From: Oenanthe sinensis
Lineage: Eukaryota > Streptophyta > Magnoliopsida > Apiales > Apiaceae
Assembly (NCBI GenBank): GCA_028671895.1
Contig: CM053801.1
Span: forward strand, 16,839,375-16,903,374
Direction of reading: 5' to 3'
Length of the DNA stretch: 64,000 nt
The position numbers were made by a program, and so were the translations under genes. Below the pieces are notes generated by a model. That model worked only from the letters and a program-made list of their open reading frames with translations. It had not been told where the DNA came from and made no database searches. Numbering within the stretch: position 1 is the first letter of the stretch; every line of letters starts with the position of its first letter. Below, piece after piece: positions 25,847 to 36,989 of this stretch.

Positions 25847-26703
25847 ACTGCACATATAGTATCAACTTATAAAAACATTAAACAAGACATTATACACATC
25901 CTATACCCAAAATTGCAAACTACTGCTACACATTCTCATCTACAACAATTACTAAAATTTTAATTTCCAATTGCATCGTAAATTAAAAAACAAACGTTTA
26001 CCGAAACTAGATAGTTGGTATCTTTAGATCAACAGAAGTCAACAACAGATTCAGTCTATAACTAATTCATCCTTCATCGAAAAACTAAAATTCTCTTCTA
26101 CAAGTTAATACCGAGCATCAAGTCGAAAAATAAGAAGCTACATCGATACACAAAGGCAAAACCAGATTCAAAACACACACACACACACACATATCACATA
26201 CACAGCAGCCTTGCTTCTAAACATAATCGCATCACTGCAACAAATCATTTCCAATCACAACAACTCACAAACAATCTCCACCTATTTAATCATTCAAACA
26301 GTAGCATCGTAAAACACAATCGCAAACACAGCAGATCAAGTGAAAAAACAGCAGCAAATCACAAAATTAAACAGTACTTAAGCAGATCGCAAGCGTAATA
26401 ACAACAAAAACAAATGAAATAACAGATCGGAGTGAAATAAACAGTCTAAAAGCTAAATCTATACATAAATCATTACAGATACACACATAAATCTACAATA
26501 AAGCATACATCATTGAGTTTAGAAGATAAATTAAGATCCAAAGCAGTAAAAAAGATGAAATGAAACCTGTAATTGAGGAGAGAGAGAGGGAGTGAGTGAG
26601 TGAGTGAGTGAGTGAGGTTGGGCTGTGTTTTCCACTACTTTCTCTCTCTACAGGCTGGGGGAGAATAAGTGTGTGTCCGTGTGTGCCTTATATATATATA
26701 TTT
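25847..26703 (-). promoter_or_regulatory. Actin 5' leader with leader intron, and TATA region
   Basis: A GT-AG intron of about 719 bp (25848-26566) separates a non-coding first exon from the ATG exon, ten bases before the start codon. Leader introns at this position are typical of plant actin genes and often raise expression. The non-coding exon contains a (TGAG)n/(CTCA)n run at about 26589-26616. A TATATATATAAGG box on the reverse strand at about 26688-26703 is a plausible TATA element. Confidence 0.7.
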
Positions 26704-27916
26704 TTATTACGGATTCGTCTCAAATTATTTATAATTTTTATTTTATCCGTCTTGAATTATAATTTTTATGCGTATGTTAAAAGTAAATTAAACACCTGAT
26801 TCGTTAATTTGAAATATTATAAATAATTTATATTAAAAATTTAAAAAAATAAATAATTGAAAATAAAAGGAGTATATTAACCACGACCAAAAGATAGGGG
26901 TGACCACGTCGTTACAGACATGCGCTTCCTTCCGACCGCCCTAAATTTTTGCATTATACTAATGCCTTCGTATTTACTTGACTTGGTGTCTTTGTATGAC
27001 TATGCTTAATTAGTGATGCGTTTATTTATTTATTTATTTATTAAAATTGTTATAACAAAAACCTAAAATTTTCAAATATCAATTATCAATAATTCAATAT
27101 ATAGAATACGTATCAAAACAGCTTATGAGTCTGCAATATATTGGTCCTATTTGGGGTAACTTATAAGCAGCTTATAAGTTGAAAAAGTTGGTATATATGT
27201 ACTTTTTTTAAAATAAGTAACTTATTTTCAAATTTGGAAATAAGATTTGGTCTTAAATTTCTAAAATAAATATTAATTTTTTAAAAAAAATATGAAAATA
27301 CTTTTTAAAAAAATGTAATTTATTACTTATAAGCTAAGTCAAACACCCCCATTATCTCTGGTTGTTAGAGCAACTACAATGGAAAGAGCCCATTTTTCAC
27401 TTTTTTGGGACCCATTAATATGCCAAATAAGAAAAAACTGAGCTTCATATAAACTTGGTTGATATGCTCCAGTGCAGTGTCCGTGAAAAAATTATAAAAA
27501 TATAAAAAAGAGACCAATGTTACATACAACAGCAGAGAAAAAGAAGAAAAAAGTGGGTGGGCGGTGAAGGATTAGACAAATTAAGATTATATATTATAAA
27601 CAAGAAACCGGCCTTTGGCCACCAAAGTGGGCACTGCCCACTTTCTAACTACTCATCTAATGTAAAAATGGGAAATGATCATTGCCCAAATCATTTTTAC
27701 GTGTCCCAATACAGCAAATGGGCATGCATTCTAGTTGTTTTTAATAGTATGAAACAGGGAGGGACATGAGTCTGCAATGTGCAAAATAACACTTGACACT
27801 TGACCGCTTGTTTAAACTTTAAGCTACACTGACGATTTATGATGCAATATACCGTTTATGACGGTTTATCATATAAATAATCTGTTTTTTTCAATTACAT
27901 TAATATTAAAGCACTG
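26704..27916. other. Intergenic, possible MITE debris
   Basis: At about 27367-27430 a stretch containing AGAGCAACTACAATGGAAAG and GAGCCCATTTTT resembles, in inverted orientation, sequence near 35860-35940. Both look like ends of one MITE family, but neither could be bounded. The ORF at 27557-27769 has no recognised domain. The rest is AT-rich spacer. Confidence 0.4.
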
Positions 27917-28573
27917 AGAGCATCTCCAACATATTTTTTATGTTAGCTCCTAAGGTTCCGTTTGAGAATGCTGTTGAAAACTGTTGTGCTGTGAAAAAAA
28001 GTGCTGTCAGAAAAATCAGAGGACTGTTTGATATTTTTTAATGCATATTTTGAGATATAATATATAAAAATAATGTTTTTGAAAAGGTTTGATAATGAAA
28101 CTGATAACTAATTCATGTTTTTGCCAACAACAACTTTTAGACTAAAAGCGCTTTTCCAGACAACAGCTTTTAGAATTTACCAAACACCATTCTGACAGTT
28201 TTTCAGTAAAAAGCTGCTGTAACTGTCTGTAACAGCAATACTAAACGGGACATAAGTCCAATAATAAACAGTTACTCATGTATTAAGCTCTAACAGTCTC
28301 TTAAAAACTCTCTATAAATAGTTAAGAGTCTCTTCTCTCATCTCAAACTTAGGAACCTGACATGTCTCTTAAATTAATATTTATAAATAAAATATTCATT
28401 CTCTTCCGTTGTTTTTACACTTTTCCCTATCTTTTTATGAATAAAATATAAATAGAGAGTCAACATAAAAAATATTGTTGGACTTGACACTTTTAAATAT
28501 ATGTTAAATCACTGGGAGCCTAATATTTTATACTATATTTAGTAGTCAACAAGAAATCTATTGGAGATGCTCT
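27917..28573. mobile_element. MITE with AGAGCATCTCCAA ends, hosting another MITE
   Basis: The left end reads AGAGCATCTCCAACA at about 27917. The right end reads TATTGGAGATGCTCT, ending near 28573, its inverted repeat. Without the nested element at 27954-28252 it would be about 355 bp. No clear target duplication is seen, so the superfamily is not assigned. Confidence 0.6.
27954..28252 (+). mobile_element. Tourist-like (PIF/Harbinger) MITE, nested copy, 299 bp
   Basis: TAA at 27951-27953 and 28253-28255 is the 3-bp target duplication. The ends GTTCCGTTTGAGAATGCTGTT and (reverse-complemented) GTCCCGTTTAGTATTGCTGTT are inverted repeats with about four mismatches in 21. A second copy lies inverted at 35982-36322. 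There is no coding capacity. Confidence 0.75.
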
Positions 28574-30002
28574 AAGTGAGTTAACAATAGTTATCTTTTC
28601 AGTTTTTAATTTTTAGCGATGTTTTAATTTGTTACTAGTATTTTGGTTTTTAAATACTTATTAATGAGTATGTTTTATTAATTTAATTTTAGCGTCTTAA
28701 AAAAATGATTTTTGAATAATTATCATTCAATAAATGACTAATTATTTCCTATTCTACTCTTTTTAGCTATAATTTACTTTAATTGTCTTATATTAATGTT
28801 GATTAGTAAATTTTTAATATATAAATTTACCTAAAATATGTATATTATTATATATTAATTTTAGGTATCTAACTAAATGTATCCCCTTTGGTTAGAGTTT
28901 TCCTTAATATTTAATTTATTATTTGTCAATAATATTGTATTATATATTTTAATATTATATGTTTTTGTCTTTTTTCTTTTCCGATGCGATATTAATTTTT
29001 TTAATTGTGTTGCAGATGTTCTGTTTTCAGATATTAAAATTTTATTGTCTAAATTTACATAGACATCTTTGCATGTCCTTTGTTTAGATAATAAAGTTTT
29101 TTAAATGAAAAAATTTCATTTGTATGAGATTATATTTCGATACAACCACATATGTAAGGAACTTGCCAAAAATTGCGATGAATCGGAACTTCTGAACAAA
29201 TCCTAAACATTAATACAAGAACTGAGCCGGGAGAAAACAGGAACACTGACTTATTGTAGGTCCCGCATCGAAAATGTTAAATAAACCTCATTTTTTTTAA
29301 AAAAAAATTTGTTATCAAATAATCGTTTTTTGGACACTTTATTTTTATCTTTCATATTATAGCCATTATCATAACCTTGGACCCGTTATATCCTCAACAT
29401 TAAATTCAAAAAATTTCAATACTTTTAACAATTCATTAAAATGGCACAATCCAAAAATATCATTAACTTTTAATAATTCTTAAAAAAATGCATCTATTTT
29501 TATTTTGTTACTTAATATGTAGACACATCATACAACTAATGACTCATATATGTGTTACAATTAAAAATAATAATAAAAATATTTAACATAATTGATTACC
29601 TTTAAAATGAAACTGACGTAAAACATAAGTGTAAAATAAACAAACGGCAACCCTTAATAATATAAACAAATGACTTTTATATGAGAAATTCTTAAACACC
29701 TTAAATCTACAAGTTAATCATTAAATTCAAAAAGAAAAATAATAGAAAACTCTTACGGATTTTTTTATTCAATCAATCAATAATGAATCTTTTACAATAT
29801 TTAGAGATAATATATATTATCCCTAATAAAGAAATATCCGGTCAATATAATTTGAAAATTTTCTCACTTAACATTTAAATATAATATAATTAAGTAATTT
29901 AAATATAATTTGAATTTTTCTTTTCAAAATTTTAAATACTAAAATCTCGAATATCATTTCTTACTAAAATAACCGGTCTCTTATTCTACATAAATTTCTA
30001 GG

Positions 30003-30005
<3 letters not shown>
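28574..30005. other. AT-rich intergenic spacer
   Basis: No gene recognised. The small ORF at 28877-29062 is low-complexity and unsupported. Confidence 0.45.

Positions 30006-30045
<40 letters not shown>
30006..30045. repeat. (TA)n microsatellite, about 20 units
   Basis: An uninterrupted TA run of about 40 bp. Confidence 0.95.
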
Positions 30046-30049
<4 letters not shown>

Positions 30050-30106
30050 TCTGAAAAAAAATTGTGCGGCTTAAATTTTTGGGCTCCAGACAGTCAACCC
30101 GTCACC

Positions 30107-30487
30107 TTACGGGCCGCCCTGAGAAAATATCACAATGACTACTATAGGCTATTTCTAGCTTCTATAGGGAAATATAATTTTTTTTTCGATAAGCCAATTT
30201 CATTAAAACCAAACGAAGATACAATATATGGCAGGGAGTAAATGGAAAACTACTCCCACCATTTCAAACCGAGACCACATCAGCATTCTTAGATAGATAC
30301 TAATATACTACTAGAATCCTTACATGCATGTACTCAAACACGACTATTACTAGGATACTACTTAGATCCATTAGCCTCCTTCTTGCGTTCCATTTCAGAC
30401 CTTGACTGCAGCTCCTCGAATATAGCCCATTCTAGCAAAACGTCCTCCACCGCCCAGACTTCTTCCTGTCCACAAACATTGCAGTTC
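30107..30487. repeat. Left copy of a ~380-bp direct repeat flanking the copia remnant
   Basis: Matches 34199-34590 in the same orientation, from CACCTTAC through GAAAATATCACAATGACTAC to AACATTGCAGTTC. By eye there are about eight substitutions plus small indels, the largest 5 bp. It includes, on the reverse strand, the last ~43 codons of the relic exon described at 34458-34732 (ending KKEANGSK and a stop). It stops precisely where the copia remnant begins. Confidence 0.85.
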
Positions 30488-30642
30488 ATTGTCAAGTCAT
30501 TTTTAGCATAAGTTTGAATGCTTTTTAGGGTAATACGGTTGTTGGACAAGGGCCGATAGGCCAAACACCTGCTGGGCACATAACTGTTGGGCAGTTTAAT
30601 GTTCCGTTTGGGTAGAACCAAGTTGGATATATGTAACCAACG

Positions 30643-32529
30643 ATGCAAAGGGTGCAAACTGCGCCTATGATGCAAGGAGGGGCCACTCAGCCTGTTATGC
30701 CCGCTGCACAACCTGTGCCCGCTGCACATCTTGAGAAACCTGAAAAGTTCAGTGGAACGAACTTCAAACGCTGGCAGCAGAAGATGTTGTTCTACCTGAC
30801 CGCGCTGAATATGTCTCGCTTCTTAAAAGAGGAGACATCCATGCTCACTGCTGAGAGCGATATACAGACTGTATATGCTGCTGATGCATGGAAGCAATCT
30901 GACTATATTTGTCGGAATTATGTGCTTAATAGCTTGGCTGACACGTTGTACAACGTGTATTGTACAAAGTCAACAGCAAAGGACTTATGGAAATCTCTTG
31001 AACATAAGTATAAAACCGAAGATGCTGGGGCTAAAAAATGGATTGTTGGCCGTTTTCTTGATTATAAGATGACGGATTCCAAGACTGTGGGTCATAGGTC
31101 TTCTGATTGCAAGAAGCCCCACAAAAGGAAAGAAGCAAATATGGTGAATGATATCTCAAAGGAGATGTCCGATATAGACCTCTGTGCTACGGTCTCTGAA
31201 GTAAATCTGGTTGGCTCTAATCCAAGAGAATGGTGGATTGATACAAGAGCTACTAGGCATATTTATTTTGATAAGGCGATTTTATCTAGCCTCAAAGCTT
31301 CCAATGCTGTTGAGAAGCTTTATATGGGAAATTCTGCGACTTCCACAATTGCAGGGGAAGGCACGGTGATTCTGAAAATGACCTCTGGAAAGAATCTGAC
31401 TTTGAAGAATGTACTTTATGTACCTGATATTCGCAAGAACCTTGTGTCTGGTGTCTTGTTGAATAAGCATGGTTTTCGTATTGTAATAGAGTCAGATAAG
31501 GTTATTTTGTCTAAGAGTGGTATGTTTGTAGGCAAGGGCTATGTTTGTGATGGGCTTTTTAAGCTCAATGTAATGTCTGTTAAAGACGAAAATGAATTGA
31601 AGAATTCTTCTGCTTACTTGTTTGAGTCTCCTAATTTATGGCATGCTAGATTAAGACATATGAATTATGACACTATACGACGATTAAGTGTAAAAGAATA
31701 CATACCAAAATTGAACATCGATTCAAAACATAAGTGTGAAACTTGTGTTGAGGCAAAATTAACGAGATCATCATTTAAACATGTGGAAAGAAACACCAAA
31801 GTGCTAGACTTAATACATAGCGATATATGTGATTTAAAATTCGCTCCAACTCGAGGAGGTAACAAGTATTTTATTACATTCGTAGATGATTGTATAAAAT
31901 ACTACTATGTATATTTGCTCAAAAGCAAAGATGAAGCTATAGATAAATTTAAAATCTATAAGGAAGAAGTTGAGAAACAACAAACAGAGAAAATCAAAAG
32001 GATACGTAGTGATCGTGGAGGTGAATACGTTGAACCTTTTGGGGAATTCTGTTCACAACATGGTATAATCCACGAGGTCACTGCACCGTATTCTCCTCAG
32101 TCAAATGGAGTGGCTGAGAGAAAGAATCGCACTCTAAAGGAGATGATGAATGTGATGCTGCTAAACTCTAGGCTTCCACAATCAATGTGGGGGGAAGCCA
32201 TCTTAAGTGCAAATTATCTATTAAATAGGATGATGCGCAAGAACAAGGATGAAAGTCCTTATGAAATATGGAAGAAAGAGAAACCGAGCTATAAGCATTT
32301 GAAAGTGTGGGGGTGCCTTGCTAAGGTACTGATCCTTACGCCTAAGAAAGTGAAGATTGGTCCAAAGACCGTAGATTGTATCTTCATTGGATATCCTCCA
32401 AATAGTACTGCATATAGGTTTCTCGTACATGAATCAAAGATTCTTGACATTCAAAAGAATACGATTATGGAGTTAAGGAATGCCTCATTCTTTGAGACAA
32501 TTAATATCAACTGGAATTATCACTATTAA
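30643..32529 (+). pseudogene. Copia gag-protease-integrase ORF (628 codons), RT deleted
   Basis: The start ATG follows a leader remnant. The order is: gag N-terminus (EKFSGTNFKRWQQKM); an in-frame deletion that leaves only the second half of the zinc knuckle (GHRSSDC); a protease region in which the usual Asp-Thr-Gly reads DTRA, so the Gly is lost; the GAG-pre-integrase zinc region (WHARLRHMNYDT, CETCVEAK); and the integrase core with DLIHSDIC, FVDDC, SDRGGEY and SPQSNGVAERKNRT. After the integrase the frame ends at TAA 32527-32529. A further 35 codons in another frame (32531-32635, NIADLLTKGL) are the end of RNase H. The frame is surprisingly open for a relic. Confidence 0.85.
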
Positions 32530-33243
32530 CTTTGTACCGTCAAGAGATAATATCGCGGATCTATTAACCAAAGGGTTATCAAAAGAACTGGTTGATAAAT
32601 CATCTAAGAGGATGGGCCTTAAGCCTATTGCTTAACGGCGTCATGGTGGACACCCAACCTTGCTGACTGGAGGTCCCAAGAACTTGGTTCAAAAAGGCAA
32701 ACTAAATCATGATGACCAAATCACTGTGGCGGTGACCCCTGGCCTGTTCCTATGGTGTGGAAACAGTGAGACCCGTATAATACGAGGGTAAGCTTAGGCT
32801 TTTAATGATCTTTTGGTGAATACATAAAATTCAAGGTTGAATGCATGGAATTCAGTTGAGTAAACACGGGTTACTCTTTAAGATAAAGATCACCTATGTA
32901 GGAGAGAAGTGGGGTCGCTTCAAAGGAGAATTGCGAGGCACAATTCTTTAGAAACTCCCGCAGAACCAGGACGATGTCCATGACCAAAATGGACATAATC
33001 ATGAGAGCTGAACGAGTCAGAAAGGATGTAGTGATAAGTATATCATCGCTTACACAAACGGTCGAACAGTTCAAGGACACTCACGTCTACTGTCTACCAG
33101 TAAGGTCGGTATGCTTATTCAAGCGAAGGTTCAAGGAGCATTCTCTACCTATCGTATGCTATATCTGATCGAAGAAACTATCACCAAGCCAAATTCCGTG
33201 TCTGTCTGTCTGGTGTGTGCTACTGAAACATCAATCTCATCCG

Positions 33244-34191
33244 TGTCAAGTCATTTTGAGCCTAAGTTTGAATGCTTCTTGGGTGCGTGCGCGCAACAAA
33301 TTATGATTGGAGTATGTTCTTCATCGAGAGAGCTTTCCAACGCATATTTAAGTATTCAAAAAGATCAATGAATGAATGAGATGTGATTATCCAAAGTTGG
33401 TACCTTGAAAGTGGAAATCTAGAAATGAGAACTTGAATCCCACATTGAATTGGAAAAGTGTTTTTCATGACTTTATATAGTAAAACACTTATGTAGTGTT
33501 TAAGATGTGTTAGTATGGTATTGCTCCACCACCCACATGCGCGCAGGGGGGTGCAAATCATTGGATTTCGAGGGCAAATTCGTGGCTTCGCAAGCCTTCG
33601 GGCTTTCCGCGTGGGCAAAATTTGGGGCGAATAAATCCGAACCAGTTTTGCTGAAAGTAGCTGTCTGAGTATAGAGGCTTGACAGTAAGTATGAAACTTG
33701 CTGTCATGACAGGCCTTGACAGTGAGTATCAAAGTTGCTGTCAGGCAGGAAAGATACTGTCGTGTTTTGACAGTAAACTCATATTAAACTTACTGTCACA
33801 TTTTCATTGGGCTATAGTTCGTTATTTTGTTTTAATAATAAGTGTTATTATTAATTCAAAATTGATTACGAATTTAATTTTGACAACCGATTGCCTTTAT
33901 AACACAGTCGTCATCTTCCTAGTGATACTTTTCTTGCTCTGTTCAAACTCGCTGAAGGTGCTGTTCTTCGTGACATTATCGTGTTCTCATTTTATCCTGG
34001 GAGGTTATCGATTCAAACATGCGGTGAGAGACGAAATAGTTTTAAGGAGACAGTTCCGCACTGGACTCGAGACATCATCTATCTCTTATCCCTTCTCTTT
34101 AACAGTTTGCTTATTGTCATACACTTTTATGTTGCTTGCACACACAATCACTCGTGATTTATTATTATGTTTTTGGCAGATTGTTTCACAA
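33244..34191 (+). mobile_element. 3' LTR of the deleted copia element (~950 bp)
   Basis: Begins TGTCAAGTCATTTTGAGCC, matching the stub at 30490, and ends near GTTTCACA. It shares short blocks with the LTR of the younger copia element at 45358 (CCCACATTGAATT; ATTTTATCCTGG), which suggests related lineages. It contains three hairpin units TGACAG...CTGTCA at 33680-33706, 33717-33743 and 33768-33798. The ORF at 33679-34233 crosses the LTR and is not a gene. Confidence 0.65.
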
Positions 34192-34198
34192 CCCCATC

Positions 34199-34590
34199 AC
34201 CTTACAGGCCGCCCTAAGAAAATATCACAATGACTACTATAGGCTATTTCTAGCTTCTACAGGGAAATATAATTTTTTTTTGGATAAGCCAATTTCATTA
34301 AAACCAAACGAAGATACAATATATGGCAGGGAGTAAATGGAAAACTACTCCCACCATTTCAAACCGAGAACACATCAGCATTCTTAGATAGATACTAATA
34401 TACTACTAGAATCCTTACATGCATGTACTACCCCCAAACACGACTATTACTAGGATACTACTTAGATCCATTAGCCTCCTTCTTGCGTTCCATTTCAGAC
34501 CTTGACTGCAGCTCCTCAAATATAGCCCATTCTAGCAAAACGTCCTCCACCGCCCAGACTTCTTCCTGTCCAGAAACATTGCAGTTCCAT
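34199..34590. repeat. Right copy of the ~380-bp direct repeat
   Basis: See 30107-30487. This copy continues beyond the repeat into the rest of the relic exon, so it is the ancestral one; the left copy is truncated. Confidence 0.85.
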
Positions 34591-34732
34591 TCCTGGGCTA
34601 TGACTTGCTCTGCCTGATTCTGCACTTCTGGTATTTGATGTTTCTGAACCACTTCCTCCTTCACTTCTTCTATTTTAATTCCAGTTTGCTTGTGGCTATG
34701 ACCTCCATTTGACACGAAATATTCTTTTTTAG
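34458..34732 (-). pseudogene. Relic last exon of an unrecognised host gene
   Basis: A reverse-strand frame runs from a plausible acceptor at 34733-34734 (CCCTATAG) to a TAA at 34458: about 91 codons, rich in Glu/Gln/Lys, starting KKEYFVSNGGHSHKQTG, with VWAVEDVLLEWAIFEELQSR near the end and KKEANGSK at the C-terminus. The acidic-helical tail looks like a real protein end and is duplicated at 30358-30487. No upstream exons were recognised, so I treat it as a fragment. I do not recognise the family. Confidence 0.5.
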
Positions 34733-35981
34733 CTATAGGGAAAAATATGATCCAAAATACCGTAAGATATATCAGCACATTGCCATTTGTAAACTACAGC
34801 ATTATAGCAAACATTTATTAAAAGAGTACTCTGTATGAAAAACATTCTGGTCGGGGCCAGTCTTAGAGATTTGGGTGTCCTAAATGAATTTTTGAAATGG
34901 TATCCCTTTTATTTAAGATTCTAATTTTTTTTAGACATATATATAATACATGTATATAAAAATTTTGATGTCTCTGTCGTATTGGTACCCTAGGCGATGG
35001 TTTTGGTCTCCTTACCCAAGGGCCGCCCTGTATCGCTGGTGTGCAAAAAACATAGAGTGCATATGAAATTTAAACATATTATTTGACTAAATTTTGAATT
35101 TCAAATGAAACCGTGAGAGATATCCACTGAACTTAGCAACATGCTTAACAACTTAAGCCTTGTCAGAGCAATTCCAATGCAATCCTATTAAATGTGTTAT
35201 TTATATAATATAGCATCAATGTGCTATTTCTATAATATAGCATCAATTATAGAACATAACACTTCAATGCAATGCTATAGGAGGTGCTAAAATAGAAAAA
35301 TGATATACTTGGTTCTAAAGATGTAACTATAATTGTTATATAAACATGCAAGTGGGAAATCAGAGAGAAATGAATATAAAAACATCTATTTTAGCAAATT
35401 CAATGATATACTTTACATTTTTGGTTGAAAAGTTACTTAAATTTACATCAATTAATTCTATTTTGAAATCATGCATTGGAGCATGAAATCTATTTTAACA
35501 CAAAAATGTATTTTTTGATTTATATTATAGCAATAACTACAATTATTTTAACATTAGTATTTGACTTACTGTTAGTGGTAGGCCTAAGACCATCTCCAAC
35601 GCATGCCTAACTCCCGCATTGAAAATTGTAAAATGGATCTGTTTTATACATTTAACATCGGAGCGAAAATATAAAGTTGTCTAGACCCACAAAACTGTGG
35701 GCTCAGTCAACTCCTATTATCTCTGTTTTTATATTATATTTTATTCTTTTCTTAGTGTTTTACTCAACAGAAGATATTGCTACAAATTTGATATAATATA
35801 ACAAAATGGGCCTGATAATTATTGGATGTAAATTCTCCGTTAGAGCAATTCATCCAAGTCCATTTTTTGCCTAACTGGCTCACGAATGATACCCAAAAAA
35901 TTAAGAAATGGGCTCTTCCATTGCTGATGTTCTAAGCTCTTTTATGCTGCCAACACAGCGGCGCTGAAGTCTTATTATTAG
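34733..35981. other. Intergenic, probable MITE debris
   Basis: At 34850-35033 a block starts near GGGGCCAGTCTTAG and ends GGGCCGCCCTG, a style seen in old DNA transposons, but the ends do not pair well enough to call. Around 35165-35500 short repeats of ATATAGCATCAAT and CAATGCAAT occur. No gene is seen. Confidence 0.4.
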
Positions 35982-36322
35982 GTTTCGTTATGCTACAACA
36001 GTTTTTTGCTGAAAAATTGTCTTGAAAGTGTATGGTAAAATTCAAAATTTTGCTGTCAGAAAAAATGGTTTTTGTCTAAAAATTTGGTTAGAAAAAACAT
36101 GTTCTCTTATACTTTTGAAAATAACTGTTTTTTAACTTTTACAGAAATTAACAAAAAAATTTATCATCAAAACTACCAAAAAATATTGTTTTTATATATT
36201 ATATATCAAAATATGCACGAATAAAAAAAATACCAAATACTGATTTTTCTAACAGTTTCCACCGGCACTTTTTCTCACAGGATAAGGATAACAGTTTTCA
36301 ACAACAATCTCAAACGTGACCC
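35982..36322 (-). mobile_element. Tourist-like MITE, second copy (341 bp)
   Basis: TTA at 35979-35981 and 36323-36325 is the target duplication. Its right end, reverse-complemented (CACGTTTGAGATTGTTGTTG), matches the left end of the 27954 copy (CCGTTTGAGAATGCTGTTG), so this copy is inverted relative to that one. Internal blocks such as TATATATCAAAATATGCA also correspond. Confidence 0.7.
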
Positions 36323-36989
36323 TTAGTCAGCCGTGATGTCTGCCGCAAAACTTCATTTAGAAAACTTTGAGCTTCGCTTTGCAGTAGAGCCATAACCGAA
36401 ACGGACTCGGGTATTCAGATTCCACGAAATGTAAATCTTATATATACAGCCGTAAATTAAATTGTGGTGGATCAATATGTACAGGGAAAAAAAATGTTAA
36501 CCTAAATTGTAAGGTAAAGAGTCAATACTTGATCCTTTATCAACTCTATATTAATTATTTGCTGCATTTACAGTGAGCGTCCGGTTAGAGTTTAATATAT
36601 CCACCATTCATGTTCGATAAAGAACCATTTTTCACTACTATGTAATAGAACAGAACATCTCCTCAAAGCTTCTAAGCTTTAAGAATTTTAAAACTATTTT
36701 CTCTGCTTAAGAACAGTTACTCGCACAACAAATACTTTCACATTACCTGCAATGGTTAAAAAACTAGTCTTCTCAAAGCTTCTATGCTTTACAATTTTTA
36801 ACACAACTCTTTACTCGCTTAAAAAAAAGTTATTCACACAACTGATACTTTCACATTACCAGCTACGATTAAAAAAAAAAGATGCCATAACATCAACTGA
36901 CGCTTTTCGTAAACAATGGAATTTGACATCGAAGAAGAGGAAGCAAAGAAAAAAAAACAACCATGTATACATGCACAACTAAGACTTCT
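36323..36989. other. 3' flank of the coiled-coil gene
   Basis: A short duplicated segment occurs near 36655-36735 and 36765-36860 (CTCAAAGCTTCTA.GCTTTA). Nothing else is recognised. Confidence 0.4.

Larger units (their letters stand above)
30490..34191 (+). mobile_element. Internally deleted Ty1/copia retrotransposon
   Basis: The left LTR is reduced to about 40 bp (TGTCAAGTCATTTTTAGC, from 30490), matching the start of the right LTR near 33244. Between them lie a gag-protease-integrase ORF (30643-32529) and a scrap of RNase H C-terminus (32531-32635). Reverse transcriptase and most of RNase H are missing, so the element cannot move on its own. Instead of a 5-bp duplication it is bounded by ~380-bp direct repeats. 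The exact right border is uncertain by a few bases because the LTR end (CACA) merges with the repeat. Confidence 0.75.

Noticed and set aside
26821..26884. Possible Stowaway end (AAAAGGAGTATA) upstream of actin
   Set aside because: No matching opposite end or TA duplication could be fixed.
33679..34233. 184-codon plus-strand ORF
   Set aside because: It lies across the copia 3' LTR and the flanking direct repeat, and reads as low-complexity sequence.
34850..35033. Possible DNA transposon with GGGCC-rich ends
   Set aside because: The ends pair poorly and no target duplication was found.
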